This document shows, piece after piece, positions 42,482 to 51,770 of a stretch of DNA of 64,000 bases. The position numbers and the translations under genes are program-made. The DNA is from Crocinitomicaceae bacterium (GTDB lineage: Bacteria; Bacteroidota; Bacteroidia; Flavobacteriales_D; Crocinitomicaceae). Location of the stretch: contig JACJYW010000006.1 in the NCBI GenBank assembly GCA_020635955.1, positions 252,803 through 316,802 of the forward strand, in the 5' to 3' direction. The stretch's first letter is position 1. Each line of letters opens with the position of its first letter. The notes beneath the pieces are model-generated. The model searched no databases and was not told the origin of the DNA. It saw only the letters and a list, made by a program, of their open reading frames with translations.

Positions 42482-43750
42482 ATGTACAGAGTTGTTTCTT
42501 CTCTTCTCTTTTGCCTGTTGATCGCATTTTCAACTTACTCGCAATCCGCTTATGAGCTTTATAAAGAAGGTAAAACCTATCGTAAAGAAGGAAAGAAGAA
42601 TAAGGCCATTAAGTCATTTGAGGATGCCTTAGAAGCAGCCAAATCAGCTGGAAACAGAGAGCTGCAAATGAGCTGTCACATTGAATTGGCTGAGTTAAAG
42701 GACAATGTCATAACCTACAAAGAAGCACTGGATCATTATAAGGCCTTCACTGATCTGTACAAAAAGAAAATGACCGATCAAAATGAGGAATTAGCGGATT
42801 CAGTGAATGCATTGGGAAGTGAAGTGGGGCAACATCTTGAAACCATTGAACAACAGCAGTCTGAGATCAGTACTAAAGACATGGCATTTGATTCTCTGTC
42901 AGATGAACAGGTAAAAACCAAATTTGAAAATCAGCAATTACAAATAGACAAACAACAGCAAGATCTGATCATCAGTGAATCTGAAAACAAAAGGAATATC
43001 CTAATGTTTGTGATCGGTATTGTTTGCCTCATTGTATTGTTCTTTGGTCTTGGTTATCTGCGTAAACGAAAAACCAATCAAACACTCAGAAACAAGAACT
43101 ATCAAATTGCCAAAGAGAAGGAGAAATCTGAAGAACTCTTACTGAATATTCTTCCAAAACGGGTTGCAGAAGAGCTTAAAGAATTCGGAAAAACATCTTC
43201 AAGAAGTTATTCAAATGCCACTATCATGTTTACTGATTTTAAGGGGTTTACAAAATTTTCTGAAAAATTAACCCCTGAAGAGATCGTTCAAATAATAGAT
43301 GGATATTTCAGAGCCTTTGATGAGATCATTGAAGGGTATGATATTGAAAAGATCAAAACCATAGGTGATGCTTACATGTGTGTTTCAGGCATTCCTGAAG
43401 AAACGGAAAACCACGCCCACATCATGATCAAGGCCGCACTCGACATGAAATCATTTGTAGATCAGCAAATGAAAGAACTCAAAGAAAACAGTAAACCATA
43501 TCTTGAAATGCGTATTGGCATCCACACCGGACCTTTGGTTGCCGGAGTTGTAGGATCCAGCAAATTCGCTTATGATGTTTGGGGCGATTCAGTGAACATA
43601 GCGGCCAGAATGGAACAATCTGGTTTGCCAGGTATGATCAACGTATCAGAATCCGTATATGCCATCACCAACGATCAATTCGATTACGAATATCGCGGAG
43701 AGGTTGAAGCCAAGAACAAAGGCAAAATGAAAATGTATTTTGTTAAATAA
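42482..43750 (+). CDS. Membrane class III adenylate cyclase with extracytoplasmic TPR region
   Basis: The 422-residue protein has a signal peptide (1-20), two TPR-like helical hairpins (about 25-95), a coiled coil (100-170), one membrane helix (about 172-192) and a cytoplasmic class III cyclase domain (about 240-422). Metal-binding D252 (FTDFKGF) and D296 (TIGDAY), purine-selecting K292 and D365 (YDVWGD), and the transition-state Asn/Arg of NIAARME are all present. The K/D pair is the adenylate-type signature (guanylate cyclases use E/C). The sensor side is periplasmic. The most likely product is cAMP. Confidence 0.9.
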   Translation: MYRVVSSLLFCLLIAFSTYSQSAYELYKEGKTYRKEGKKNKAIKSFEDALEAAKSAGNRELQMSCHIELAELKDNVITYKEALDHYKAFTDLYKKKMTDQNEELADSVNALGSEVGQHLETIEQQQSEISTKDMAFDSLSDEQVKTKFENQQLQIDKQQQDLIISESENKRNILMFVIGIVCLIVLFFGLGYLRKRKTNQTLRNKNYQIAKEKEKSEELLLNILPKRVAEELKEFGKTSSRSYSNATIMFTDFKGFTKFSEKLTPEEIVQIIDGYFRAFDEIIEGYDIEKIKTIGDAYMCVSGIPEETENHAHIMIKAALDMKSFVDQQMKELKENSKPYLEMRIGIHTGPLVAGVVGSSKFAYDVWGDSVNIAARMEQSGLPGMINVSESVYAITNDQFDYEYRGEVEAKNKGKMKMYFVK

Positions 43751-43795
43751 TTTTCTTCTCAAATTCCCGTTTAAACTGCATTATACTTCGTATCT

Positions 43796-44002
43796 ATGAA
43801 ATCAATTTTTATAATATGCTGTGCATTGGCAACCCTGACTCTTGCAGGTTGTAATAAAACCGGCGAAAATCATCCTTGTTTTGACCAATCTTTAGTGCAC
43901 AATGGGGCATGCACAGCTGATTGTCCCGGCTTTAAAGGTTGTGACGGGGTAAAATATTGCAACGAATGCGAGGCTGCAAGACACGGTATTGGTCCTAAAT
44001 AA
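43796..44002 (+). CDS. Small Cys-rich lipoprotein, Kazal-like
   Basis: The 68-residue protein has a lipobox LAGC (lipidated Cys 19) and a mature domain with six further cysteines. The layout is HPCFDQ, NGACTADCPGFKGCDGVKYC and NECEAARHGI. The CDGxxYxNxCEAxxxG end resembles the Kazal protease-inhibitor fold that occurs in short Bacteroidota lipoproteins. It may protect the cell from exogenous proteases, by family analogy. Confidence 0.75.
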   Translation: MKSIFIICCALATLTLAGCNKTGENHPCFDQSLVHNGACTADCPGFKGCDGVKYCNECEAARHGIGPK

Positions 44003-44016
44003 CCAAATTTGCAAAA

Positions 44017-46323
44017 TCATTTATTATTAATAATAGCCTGCTCTAATCCTTGTAAATAGGTATTTAAAGTCTCAATTATCGGCAGTAACTCCGGACTAAA
44101 CTTGTCTTTGTTCAACTTCTTAAGAGAGTCAAGTGTTTCTTTGACCTTCTTTCTCGCTTCAGTATAATTCTTATTATCACACTGATCTGCAATGGTCTTT
44201 AACATCTGGTTGATCACTGCAATTGAGTATGTTTCCACTAATTCACGATCATGCACCAACTCAATATCAGACTCTTCAGACCACTCTAAGTGCGTTTCCT
44301 TATGAATAGACACATCTTCATTCTTGATCTCATCATGATAATTAATATCAATAGAGATCACATCCTTTTCAATACTCGCGTCCGGATTTTCGATCTTAAA
44401 TTTCATTAATACCATACGATCCAGTGAACTGAAGACTTTTTGAAGATCAAACTGCACTACTCCATCTTTATTCTTAGCCTCCGGAATACCGTGAAGTGAC
44501 TTGTAAATGATTCGGTTATTGTATTTCACCTTTACGGTTAGGTCTGATGCCAATGGATACAATAAACTTTCAAATTCTTTATATAATGCAGCAGTGATAC
44601 CATTTGAATTAATAGCCTGATGTTCCAAACCTCCTGAATATTTGCTTAATAGCGAAAGCAATGCACTATTATAACCTTCACCAACACCAATAGTGGATAC
44701 AGATATCCCTTTCTTAAAATACTCGTCAGACAAGGCCAATACTTCATTTACCGGCTTTGAACCATAACCATCTGTCAATAAGATCAATCTATTCACTGAT
44801 CCTGAAGTTGCATTTTTACTCACTTCTTTGTAGCCCAATTTCAATCCTTCATAAATACTGGTTCCTCCTCCAGCCTGAATAGCTGCAATAAGGTCCATTA
44901 AATGAGATTTATTGGCTTTTTGACATTCGTACGCCACTACTGCTTCAGTATCAAACAATATGAGCGACACATTATCAATAGGTCTCAGTTTTTTCACAAA
45001 ATCAACCATGGCCGCCTTTAGGATCTCTATATTCTCACCTGACATAGACCCGCTCTTATCCAGCACAAAAGCTACATTCAAGGGTTTTTCAATGGCTTTT
45101 TTATCCTTAGGCTCTTTTACCGAAAAACCTAGTTCCAACAAAGCTTCTCTCGACCCGGAGCCGATCTTATTATTTCCCCATTTTACATGTACATTGATCA
45201 ACTCGTCTTCAGGTGTATCTTCATAGGGCTTTTTCCTGAAGTTATTGATGTCATAAAGCTTAAGATCGTTCTTTGAAGGCAGGAATTTCTCAGGAAACTG
45301 CAATCTTTCATCCGGCTCATAATATACGCCCATTGTCGCCTGGCCAATTCCAAAAAACCTTTTCAGATCAACGGATCCGGCACCTTTTTGATAATCAAAA
45401 TCAACCACATATTCACGCTTTTTAGGCAACATGAAATAAGCTGTACCGTTGGCATTTGTTTTTGCATGGTACTTTTTGTTCGAGAATGCCATGTTCAGAT
45501 AAACATCTTCATTGGCACCATCATTTGGCCCTCCAACTACTTTCAACGCCACGAAAACTCTACTGGATATTGGTCGGGGATCTTCTAAAAAGGTTTGTTC
45601 AATATATCCATCCTGATTCACTACCTCCTTATATTCCATTGTTTCATAAGTGATGGTAATGCGCTTTTTATAAGGCTTGCTACCTGAATCGTAATATTGA
45701 AAGTCTTCTTCCCCATCAATGTCCATTTGAAATTGTTGATTCAGGGGGATCTTAAATCTGGCTATTCCAATGTGATCAGTCTCTGCCATGTATTTGGTTG
45801 CAGTTCCGTGATTAACCAGATCTACTTTCATCCCCTTATATGGTCTTCCGTTTTCAGTTTGCACCAATACTTCCAACAATTCTTCCGTTGGACCAGGTCT
45901 TTCATTTTCAGCCAATCTTTGATAGATATCGTCAAATTTTACTCCGGTACGATCTTCAGGAGTTTGCATGGTTCTCTCCCACCAGGCCGGATCATGTGTT
46001 ACAGTAGCAGAACCATTAGCAGTTCCTCCGTATTGAGGAATAGTCAATTTGGTATAATTTCTCATTTCACCAATATTGACGATCCATTCCTTACCTTCAG
46101 AAACACTCAATTTCAACTGCCCGGCTGCATTAGCGGCAAAGGTCTTTCTTTCGAAAGTTGATGTTTCTACAATGGTTACCGGACATCCAGCATAAGGCCT
46201 ACCGTCATCTTTAAAGATCTGAATGGTATAGTTCATGGTGCCCTGTGCATCCTGCGCTTTAGGAATGAATGCTATAAAAATGAACATTACAAGGAAAAGG
46301 GAACGAAAGAATAATTGCTTCAT
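44017..46323 (-). CDS. Exported VWA-domain (von Willebrand factor A) protein
   Basis: The 768-residue protein has a signal peptide and a series of carboxypeptidase-regulatory-like beta domains in the first 380 residues. A VWA domain follows at about 410-600. Its metal-ion-dependent adhesion site is complete: DKSGSMSG (D422), the GGGTSIYEGL threonine and LLTDGYGS. The C-terminal ~170 residues include helices (NQMLKTIADQCDNKNYTEAR). Surface or periplasmic binding of protein ligands is likely. It has no T9SS sorting domain and is convergent with the Kazal-like gene. Confidence 0.88.
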   Translation of the reverse strand: MKQLFFRSLFLVMFIFIAFIPKAQDAQGTMNYTIQIFKDDGRPYAGCPVTIVETSTFERKTFAANAAGQLKLSVSEGKEWIVNIGEMRNYTKLTIPQYGGTANGSATVTHDPAWWERTMQTPEDRTGVKFDDIYQRLAENERPGPTEELLEVLVQTENGRPYKGMKVDLVNHGTATKYMAETDHIGIARFKIPLNQQFQMDIDGEEDFQYYDSGSKPYKKRITITYETMEYKEVVNQDGYIEQTFLEDPRPISSRVFVALKVVGGPNDGANEDVYLNMAFSNKKYHAKTNANGTAYFMLPKKREYVVDFDYQKGAGSVDLKRFFGIGQATMGVYYEPDERLQFPEKFLPSKNDLKLYDINNFRKKPYEDTPEDELINVHVKWGNNKIGSGSREALLELGFSVKEPKDKKAIEKPLNVAFVLDKSGSMSGENIEILKAAMVDFVKKLRPIDNVSLILFDTEAVVAYECQKANKSHLMDLIAAIQAGGGTSIYEGLKLGYKEVSKNATSGSVNRLILLTDGYGSKPVNEVLALSDEYFKKGISVSTIGVGEGYNSALLSLLSKYSGGLEHQAINSNGITAALYKEFESLLYPLASDLTVKVKYNNRIIYKSLHGIPEAKNKDGVVQFDLQKVFSSLDRMVLMKFKIENPDASIEKDVISIDINYHDEIKNEDVSIHKETHLEWSEESDIELVHDRELVETYSIAVINQMLKTIADQCDNKNYTEARKKVKETLDSLKKLNKDKFSPELLPIIETLNTYLQGLEQAIINNK

Positions 46324-46402
46324 AGCGGATAGGTTTAATTGGTTAAGTACAGATCAGGAGGAGAACTTCAACAATGTAATACAGAATAAAAAATCCGTTA
46401 CA

Positions 46403-47665
46403 TTATGAAGCTATTTCATCCAGGGCCTTCACAAATTGATCCAGCTCATTTAAACTGGTATAAAGATTTGGCGTAACCCTTATCCCATGAACATTTGGAC
46501 GATTTATTGCCACTGTCCAGATACTGTATTTATCCATTAATATTTTTGATATTTCACTTGCCATCATCCCCTTTACAAGCACATTCGCAATAGCGCCATG
46601 CCTTTCTTCTTCCCAGGGCGTGTTAATCTCGATCTTAGGATGATCTTTGAGCTTCTCCGTCCAGTATTTCTTCAAGAACTGAAGTCGTTTCAGCTTTCTT
46701 TCTGCCCCAATAGCCTTATGAAAATCAATAGCATTAGCAATTCCCAGATCTACATGTACCGGTGTTGTGCCTAAATGATTCAATCGATCTATATCATCCT
46801 GTGGCTTGACATCCTCAGCAAAAAGCGGCCACAATTTCTCAATTTTGTCTTTATTGATATATAAAAAACCACATCCCAGTGGAGCGCTTAACCATTTATG
46901 AAGGCTCGTTCCGTAATAATCACAATTCAAATCTGAGATCTTAAAATCAAGATGTGCAAAGGCGTGAGCTCCGTCCACCATTACTTCAACTCCGTGCGAA
47001 TGCGCCATGTCACAGATCTTTTTCACCGGCAAAACCTGACCGGATATATTCACCAAATGGCTGATCATGATCAATTTAGTATTATTGGTGATCTGGTCTT
47101 CATAAAGCTTTACGATCTCTTTATCAGATTCAGGATGATTAGGAAGTGACACGCGTTTGGTAATTACGCCATAGCGCTCATTGATCAATCTGAACATATT
47201 CAACATGGCACCATAATCCTGTTCAGCCACAATGGCTTCATGACCTGATTTCCATGGCAATCCACCAATCACCAGATCTAGTGATTCTGTTGTATTTCGT
47301 GTTATAACTAATTCATCATAGGAACAGCCCGCCAATTCAGCCAACCTTTTTCTGATCTCATTCCTGTTCTCAAACTGCACCGTACGCATATAGTGAGAAG
47401 CTTCATAATTGATCAATCTAACATGTTTGATGTAGTGTTCAAGCGTTTCTTCCGGCATCATACAGTAGTAACCATTTTCCAGGTTGATATAATCCGGATT
47501 GAGTCGATACCCTTCTCTCACTTTAGCCCAAAAATCTTCATCTTCAGCAAGATCATCCAAGGAAACATGTTGATAGGATTCAACGAATTTTCCTAAGGCT
47601 TGAATATTCGGTAAAACACCCAATGATAAAATTGAAAAGTTTTTGAGAAAAGTTCTTTTATCCAT
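46403..47665 (-). CDS. Class V aminotransferase-family PLP enzyme, exported-type N-terminus
   Basis: The 420-residue protein (ATG 47665) begins MDKRTFLKNFSILSLGVLPN, a signal-like or Tat-like start without a twin Arg. It has the fold of the isopenicillin-N epimerase/cysteine desulfurase branch: ITRNTTESLDLVI (phosphate site), VDGAHAFAHLDF (Asp for the pyridine N) and YYGTSLHKWLSAPLG with the PLP lysine K257. The upstream ATG at 47728 would place the terminator hairpin inside the coding region and is rejected. Substrate unknown. Confidence 0.85.
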   Translation of the reverse strand: MDKRTFLKNFSILSLGVLPNIQALGKFVESYQHVSLDDLAEDEDFWAKVREGYRLNPDYINLENGYYCMMPEETLEHYIKHVRLINYEASHYMRTVQFENRNEIRKRLAELAGCSYDELVITRNTTESLDLVIGGLPWKSGHEAIVAEQDYGAMLNMFRLINERYGVITKRVSLPNHPESDKEIVKLYEDQITNNTKLIMISHLVNISGQVLPVKKICDMAHSHGVEVMVDGAHAFAHLDFKISDLNCDYYGTSLHKWLSAPLGCGFLYINKDKIEKLWPLFAEDVKPQDDIDRLNHLGTTPVHVDLGIANAIDFHKAIGAERKLKRLQFLKKYWTEKLKDHPKIEINTPWEEERHGAIANVLVKGMMASEISKILMDKYSIWTVAINRPNVHGIRVTPNLYTSLNELDQFVKALDEIAS

Positions 47666-47690
47666 AATTGACAGATTGACTTTTTTAAAA

Positions 47691-47719
47691 TAAAAAAACC
47701 CGACCAGATGGCCGGGTTT
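47691..47719 (-). terminator. Rho-independent terminator after the small lipoprotein gene
   Basis: A 10-bp stem with one mismatch, AAACCCGACC/GGCCGGGTTT (47696-47705, 47710-47719), with a 4-base loop and a T run on the minus strand. It ends the 47740 transcript just before the aminotransferase ATG. Confidence 0.9.
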
Positions 47720-47739
47720 CATAATCATTTTTTTTTCAA

Positions 47740-48189
47740 TTATTGGATTTGAATTACATCACATGAACCGGCAGCTTTACCAGTTGCACTCCATGTTCCG
47801 CTATATAATACGTTTCCGTTTTGGTCTTTTGCTTGCCAGGTATAATCCTTTGACGAAACAGCTCCCATATTTTTTTCTACTGAAATGGTTTTTGCATCTC
47901 CACAAGAAGGTGTTGCAGGACCAGCATAATCAGACACATTTAATGGTGAACCTGATGCTACATCACCAACATAAACTTCAATTGTTGTAGTTCCTGCTTG
48001 ATATTGAGCAATTGAAACAGACTGAGTGTACCAAAATGTTCCTCTTGCAGTGTAAGTACAAGACTCGTCATCTTTTTCTGCTTCAGCTGAATAGTTGTTT
48101 GCGTTTGCATCAGTACAACCTTTTTTAGCACAAGATGATGCAAGTACCACTGTTGATGCTAACATCACGAATAATAGATTTCTCTTCAT
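47740..48189 (-). CDS. Small lipoprotein with a CTDxxAxNY motif
   Basis: The 149-residue protein (ATG 48189) has lipobox LASSC (Cys 20). The mature start KKGCTDANANNYSAEAEKDD is the short motif, GCTDxxAxNYxxxAxxDDGSC, that is repeated in many Bacteroidota surface proteins, here once with CTY closing it. The rest is a beta-sandwich-like region with one Cys pair (PSCGDAK, GSCDVI). Function unknown. A terminator follows the gene. Confidence 0.75.
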   Translation of the reverse strand: MKRNLLFVMLASTVVLASSCAKKGCTDANANNYSAEAEKDDESCTYTARGTFWYTQSVSIAQYQAGTTTIEVYVGDVASGSPLNVSDYAGPATPSCGDAKTISVEKNMGAVSSKDYTWQAKDQNGNVLYSGTWSATGKAAGSCDVIQIQ

Positions 48190-48255
48190 TTCTATATACA
48201 TTAAATTAATTTCATGTTAGTCAAACTTATGAAAGTCTTTTAACATCACCAAAAA

Positions 48256-49482
48256 TTAGGATTGAATACGTTCAATTAATGGCAATAATTTATCAACTGT
48301 CACATGTTCCATTATAACGATCTTATACCAGTTAGGCTTAACATGATTATCAGGTACAAGACCAAACTCGTTTGCTATATCAGAACTGATAAATGATGCT
48401 TTTATTGTTATTATGTTAGAATATGGATTTCGATAATACTCCACTCCTAACTCAGACAAACGATCACACATCCATTCGGCTCTTTTTTGAAGAATAAAGA
48501 TCTTTTCTTTCCACCCGAACGGACCGTTTTTCATCAGGATCATCCAAACAGCAATGGCATTGGCTCCAGATCGACTACCAATTAGGGTAAAATCATCTCC
48601 TTCCACATAACTTGCTGATTGGGTATGCGCATATCGCATCATTCCTTTTCTTATTAAGAAAATCCCGGTACCGTAAGGAGCCTGAGCCATTTTATGGGCG
48701 TCCAACGTAAAAGATGAAATATGCTCATTTTCGAACGTGAGGATACTATTATCATTAGAAAACGGATAGTAAAATCCACCAAAAGCTCCGTCAACATGTA
48801 ATTTAAAAGGTGTTTTAGCGGCGTGCAATTCTCTTAAATAAGCATTGATATCATCAACTGATCCAAACATAGTGGTCATCATATTACAGATCACTATGAA
48901 ATACTTTTTACCGCTAAGTTGTGCGGCTGCAATGGCAGCACCCACCTCAAGATCATTGATTTCTCTGGTGTGCGGATCAACTTTTACTTTTTGTATAGAG
49001 ACATTGAGTAAGTCTGCCGCCTTATCCATAGAATAATGAGCGTCTTCACTACATAGCACGCAAATTTCATCATGCTGAGCTTTAAATTCCTTAATGAAGT
49101 AATTTCTATAGATCCAAACCGCCTGAATGTTTGCTTCTGTACCTCCTGAAGCCACATAACCATCCGTTTCATCAGGTTTTGCCTTTAAAATATCAACTGA
49201 ACAAACATCTATCAACTCTTTCTCTAGTAGTTGAGTGCCTTTAAAAAAGGATTCAGAATGACCCAGCGTATGACATCCAATATGATTAGGATTTTGTACA
49301 AGTGTTGAGATATAGGGAGCATCCTTCAAAAAAGAAGCATCCTGATTAAAAACCTTATCATCCAAATAAGAAGCAGGAACCCCTAATACATTCTCCCTAA
49401 CATAGCTGATGTTTTCTTCTAATGCCTGAAATACTCTATGTTTCAAGTCTTCATCTGAACGTTTGCTCCAATAAGTTCTCAT
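48256..49482 (-). CDS. Group II PLP-dependent decarboxylase (glutamate/aspartate/tyrosine decarboxylase family)
   Basis: The 408-residue protein has the group II decarboxylase core. ATSGGTEANIQA-like VASGGTEANIQAVW (phosphate cup), LHVDGAFGGFYYPF, and the PLP lysine K264 in LDAHKMAQAPYGTG are all present. Relatives include MfnA-type tyrosine/aspartate decarboxylases and GadB-like enzymes; the exact amino acid substrate is not predictable. It is followed leftward by the small lipoprotein gene, and is preceded by a terminator belonging to the SRPBCC gene. Confidence 0.88.
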   Translation of the reverse strand: MRTYWSKRSDEDLKHRVFQALEENISYVRENVLGVPASYLDDKVFNQDASFLKDAPYISTLVQNPNHIGCHTLGHSESFFKGTQLLEKELIDVCSVDILKAKPDETDGYVASGGTEANIQAVWIYRNYFIKEFKAQHDEICVLCSEDAHYSMDKAADLLNVSIQKVKVDPHTREINDLEVGAAIAAAQLSGKKYFIVICNMMTTMFGSVDDINAYLRELHAAKTPFKLHVDGAFGGFYYPFSNDNSILTFENEHISSFTLDAHKMAQAPYGTGIFLIRKGMMRYAHTQSASYVEGDDFTLIGSRSGANAIAVWMILMKNGPFGWKEKIFILQKRAEWMCDRLSELGVEYYRNPYSNIITIKASFISSDIANEFGLVPDNHVKPNWYKIVIMEHVTVDKLLPLIERIQS

Positions 49483-49540
49483 TTGTAAATATTTTGAGCA
49501 AATCTACAGTTTATGGAAATCCTGAATTATGATATTCATC

Positions 49541-49570
49541 ATAAAAAAAGCCCCAGTTTAATTGGGGCTT
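49541..49570 (-). terminator. Rho-independent terminator after the SRPBCC-GyrI gene
   Basis: An 8-bp perfect stem AAGCCCCA/TGGGGCTT (49548-49555, 49563-49570) with a 7-base loop and a T run on the minus strand, 4 bases past the stop at 49575. Confidence 0.9.
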
Positions 49571-49574
49571 CATA

Positions 49575-50495
49575 TTAATTTACTGCTATGTGAATTTCAG
49601 TTTCAAGTTGATTTGGAGGCGTATCCAAAGGACTATTCAAATAGACCTCAATTGGATGGATCTTCTTATTGGCTTTAAACCTCTTACTTCTTTGACGGTT
49701 CATTTGTGCGCTCCATGCATTACCAATATGATGATAAGGCCCAATGTGCTTAACCGTATGCGCTTTTGTTTTTGGTCTTTCACCTGAAACAAAACTTGCA
49801 GGTAGATCAGATGGAATTTCCTTCACCGGAACACAAGCTGTATAATCACAGATCCCGTTTGTTAGATCCCATTTGTTGTAAATAGTAAATCCATTTCCAT
49901 CAACCAGCCCTTTTTCTCTTGCATAGGTCATTAGTTGTGTAAAATCAGCTTTGTGAGATTCTCCCATATCTTCCATGGATACACTTCTCTTAATGCCTAT
50001 GTATTTACAACCATCCAACTGATTGATCCCTTTGAATTCCAACTTTGAATGAACTTCTCCATCCTCAGCAAAATCCTTCAGCAACAACAAACCACGTTTG
50101 TAATCCATCCCAATAAAGGCAGACATCATTTTTTTCATCCAGAACATAAACCAAGGAAGTTTGCTTTCCATAGTCCAGGTTACTTTAGATCCATTATCGT
50201 CAGGTGCAATAATAAACCCGACTTTAGATTTAGATTTCCAAGGCTTTAAAAAAGTTAGATCATAATCAATGGAACTGTTCTCTTTTTGATCTATGATCGT
50301 CATCTCACCACTTCCAACAAGATCTCCTGACCATTCATAGAATTTACCATCTTCACGAACATGAACAGCAACTTCAGGCTCGAGAATCAACCAGGGTGAC
50401 CAGGGTTTCCAATGATGAAAATCACTGAGAAGAGAATATACCTCTTCCGGTTTTTTATCGATCAAGATAGATCGATCTATTTGCATAGTAGGCAT
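49575..50495 (-). CDS. SRPBCC domain fused to a GyrI-like (effector-binding) domain
   Basis: The 306-residue protein joins an N-terminal SRPBCC/polyketide-cyclase-like ligand-binding domain (about 1-150; IDKKPEEVYSLLSDFHHWKPW) to a C-terminal GyrI-like AraC effector-binding domain (about 155-306; GCKYIGIKRSVSMEDMGE ... HTVKHIGPYHHIGNAW). There is no DNA-binding domain, so it probably binds or sequesters a small hydrophobic molecule. It lies 12 bases downstream of another SRPBCC gene, likely an operon. Confidence 0.85.
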   Translation of the reverse strand: MPTMQIDRSILIDKKPEEVYSLLSDFHHWKPWSPWLILEPEVAVHVREDGKFYEWSGDLVGSGEMTIIDQKENSSIDYDLTFLKPWKSKSKVGFIIAPDDNGSKVTWTMESKLPWFMFWMKKMMSAFIGMDYKRGLLLLKDFAEDGEVHSKLEFKGINQLDGCKYIGIKRSVSMEDMGESHKADFTQLMTYAREKGLVDGNGFTIYNKWDLTNGICDYTACVPVKEIPSDLPASFVSGERPKTKAHTVKHIGPYHHIGNAWSAQMNRQRSKRFKANKKIHPIEVYLNSPLDTPPNQLETEIHIAVN

Positions 50496-50507
50496 AAGTA
50501 TAGTAGA

Positions 50508-50903
50508 TTATAGGTTCAAATAATATTCTTTCATGGGGGCAAAATAGTAATCATTCCATCCGTCAGTATATTTAGGGCCATCACCATCAGGGAGATTTGA
50601 TTGCGTGATAATCACTTTTGTTTCACTTTCTGATAATGGTTCTAATGTAACTTCAAGAACAGAATCCGGCGCATTTTCGGGAAATTCAAGTGTACGCCAA
50701 CTTTGAAAAATTCTTTTATTCTTTTCTAACTGAAGATTTGTACCGGAAATATATCCATCCCAGGCAGAAAATGAGGCTCTTGGCTCATCATTGATCTCTG
50801 CATCTGCACCTGTCATATTCGAATGACCTGAGCTAGACAACCAATCATTATAGATCTGTTCAGAACTCGCTGGTATGATATCTTCAACTTCAAGAATGTC
50901 CAT
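50508..50903 (-). CDS. SRPBCC/AHSA1-family protein
   Basis: The 131-residue protein (ATG 50903; the frame's upstream TTG is rejected) is an activator-of-Hsp90/AHSA1-like START fold: VEDIIPASSEQIYNDWLSS, an extended set of strands (FSAWDGYISGTNLQLE, SETKVIITQSNLP) and a closing C-terminal helix. It binds hydrophobic ligands in related proteins. Co-transcribed with the SRPBCC-GyrI gene downstream. Confidence 0.8.
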   Translation of the reverse strand: MDILEVEDIIPASSEQIYNDWLSSSGHSNMTGADAEINDEPRASFSAWDGYISGTNLQLEKNKRIFQSWRTLEFPENAPDSVLEVTLEPLSESETKVIITQSNLPDGDGPKYTDGWNDYYFAPMKEYYLNL

Positions 50904-51005
50904 CTTATTCAAATTAGAAACCTGAAAATAATAAATAATTGTAAAAGACAAAAGTATCTCTTACTCAGATAAATAGATTAAAGTAGTATTAAATCTATGA
51001 TATGA

Positions 51006-51770
51006 CTATTTGAAAATATGGAAATCTACAGCTGAATAAGCCGTTTTTTTATTATCAACCTCTATAATTTGTTGAATTACAGTGCTCCCACCATTTGTGG
51101 TATCCTTAGAATAAACAGATAGAACGTATTGTCCTTTTCTAAGATTTGTAAATCGGTAACCACCTGTTGATGAAGTTTTAAACTCATCATCAAAAACTAC
51201 GGTTTCATTTTCTCCATATTGAATGAATACGCTTTCATCCACCGCAACTTTTTCTTGTCCCAAAATGCCGTTTGCACCTTGTTGAGCAATGTCAAATGAG
51301 AACGGACTGGAAACATCTTCTGCGTCATGACATTCCCCTTCAATGGTAGAAGTGAAGGTCAAAATATCATTCATTTGGGTGATTGAAAACACTGAAGTTT
51401 CAGCTAAAATAGCAGCCTTGGTATTGTTTGCCACCTCTATGTTAGAATCTGAATAATTGAAGCTTACTTTAATCCCCGTTCTACCTTGTAATTGAGGGTC
51501 TCCAGACGAGATCCAGGTTGGATTATCATACCATATATAAAACAATTGATTAACGTCTGGGGTATTGAGTATCCAATAATCACCATGTTCAACCTGATCT
51601 CCATTCGAAAAAGTAACATCTGTGATCTCAGATCTGGAAAAATCATGGTCGGTTACGTAAACGAAACCTTCAATACTGGATGTTCCACCCAATCCTTCGT
51701 CTTTATTACACGAAAACATGGATCCAACAATCAGTACCAGAGATAAACTATAACCTAATGATCTTTTCAT
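51006..51770 (-). CDS. Beta-rich lipoprotein of unknown function
   Basis: The 254-residue protein (ATG 51770) has a lipobox SMFSC with Cys 21 and a mature part made of two or three beta-sandwich modules (SIEGFVYVTDHDFSRSEITD, GYRFTNLRKGQYVLSVYSKD). The second resembles a carboxypeptidase-regulatory/SdrD-B module. It starts 23 bases inside the end of the upstream CotH gene, so the two are likely translated from one mRNA. Confidence 0.75.
   Translation of the reverse strand: MKRSLGYSLSLVLIVGSMFSCNKDEGLGGTSSIEGFVYVTDHDFSRSEITDVTFSNGDQVEHGDYWILNTPDVNQLFYIWYDNPTWISSGDPQLQGRTGIKVSFNYSDSNIEVANNTKAAILAETSVFSITQMNDILTFTSTIEGECHDAEDVSSPFSFDIAQQGANGILGQEKVAVDESVFIQYGENETVVFDDEFKTSSTGGYRFTNLRKGQYVLSVYSKDTTNGGSTVIQQIIEVDNKKTAYSAVDFHIFK

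Noticed and set aside
45388..46161. Antisense ORFs of 65-154 codons opposite the VWA gene
   Set aside because: They are shadows of a well-supported gene with complete domain motifs.
47666..47728. Upstream ATG for the class V aminotransferase gene
   Set aside because: It would make the rho-independent terminator of the neighbouring gene part of the protein.
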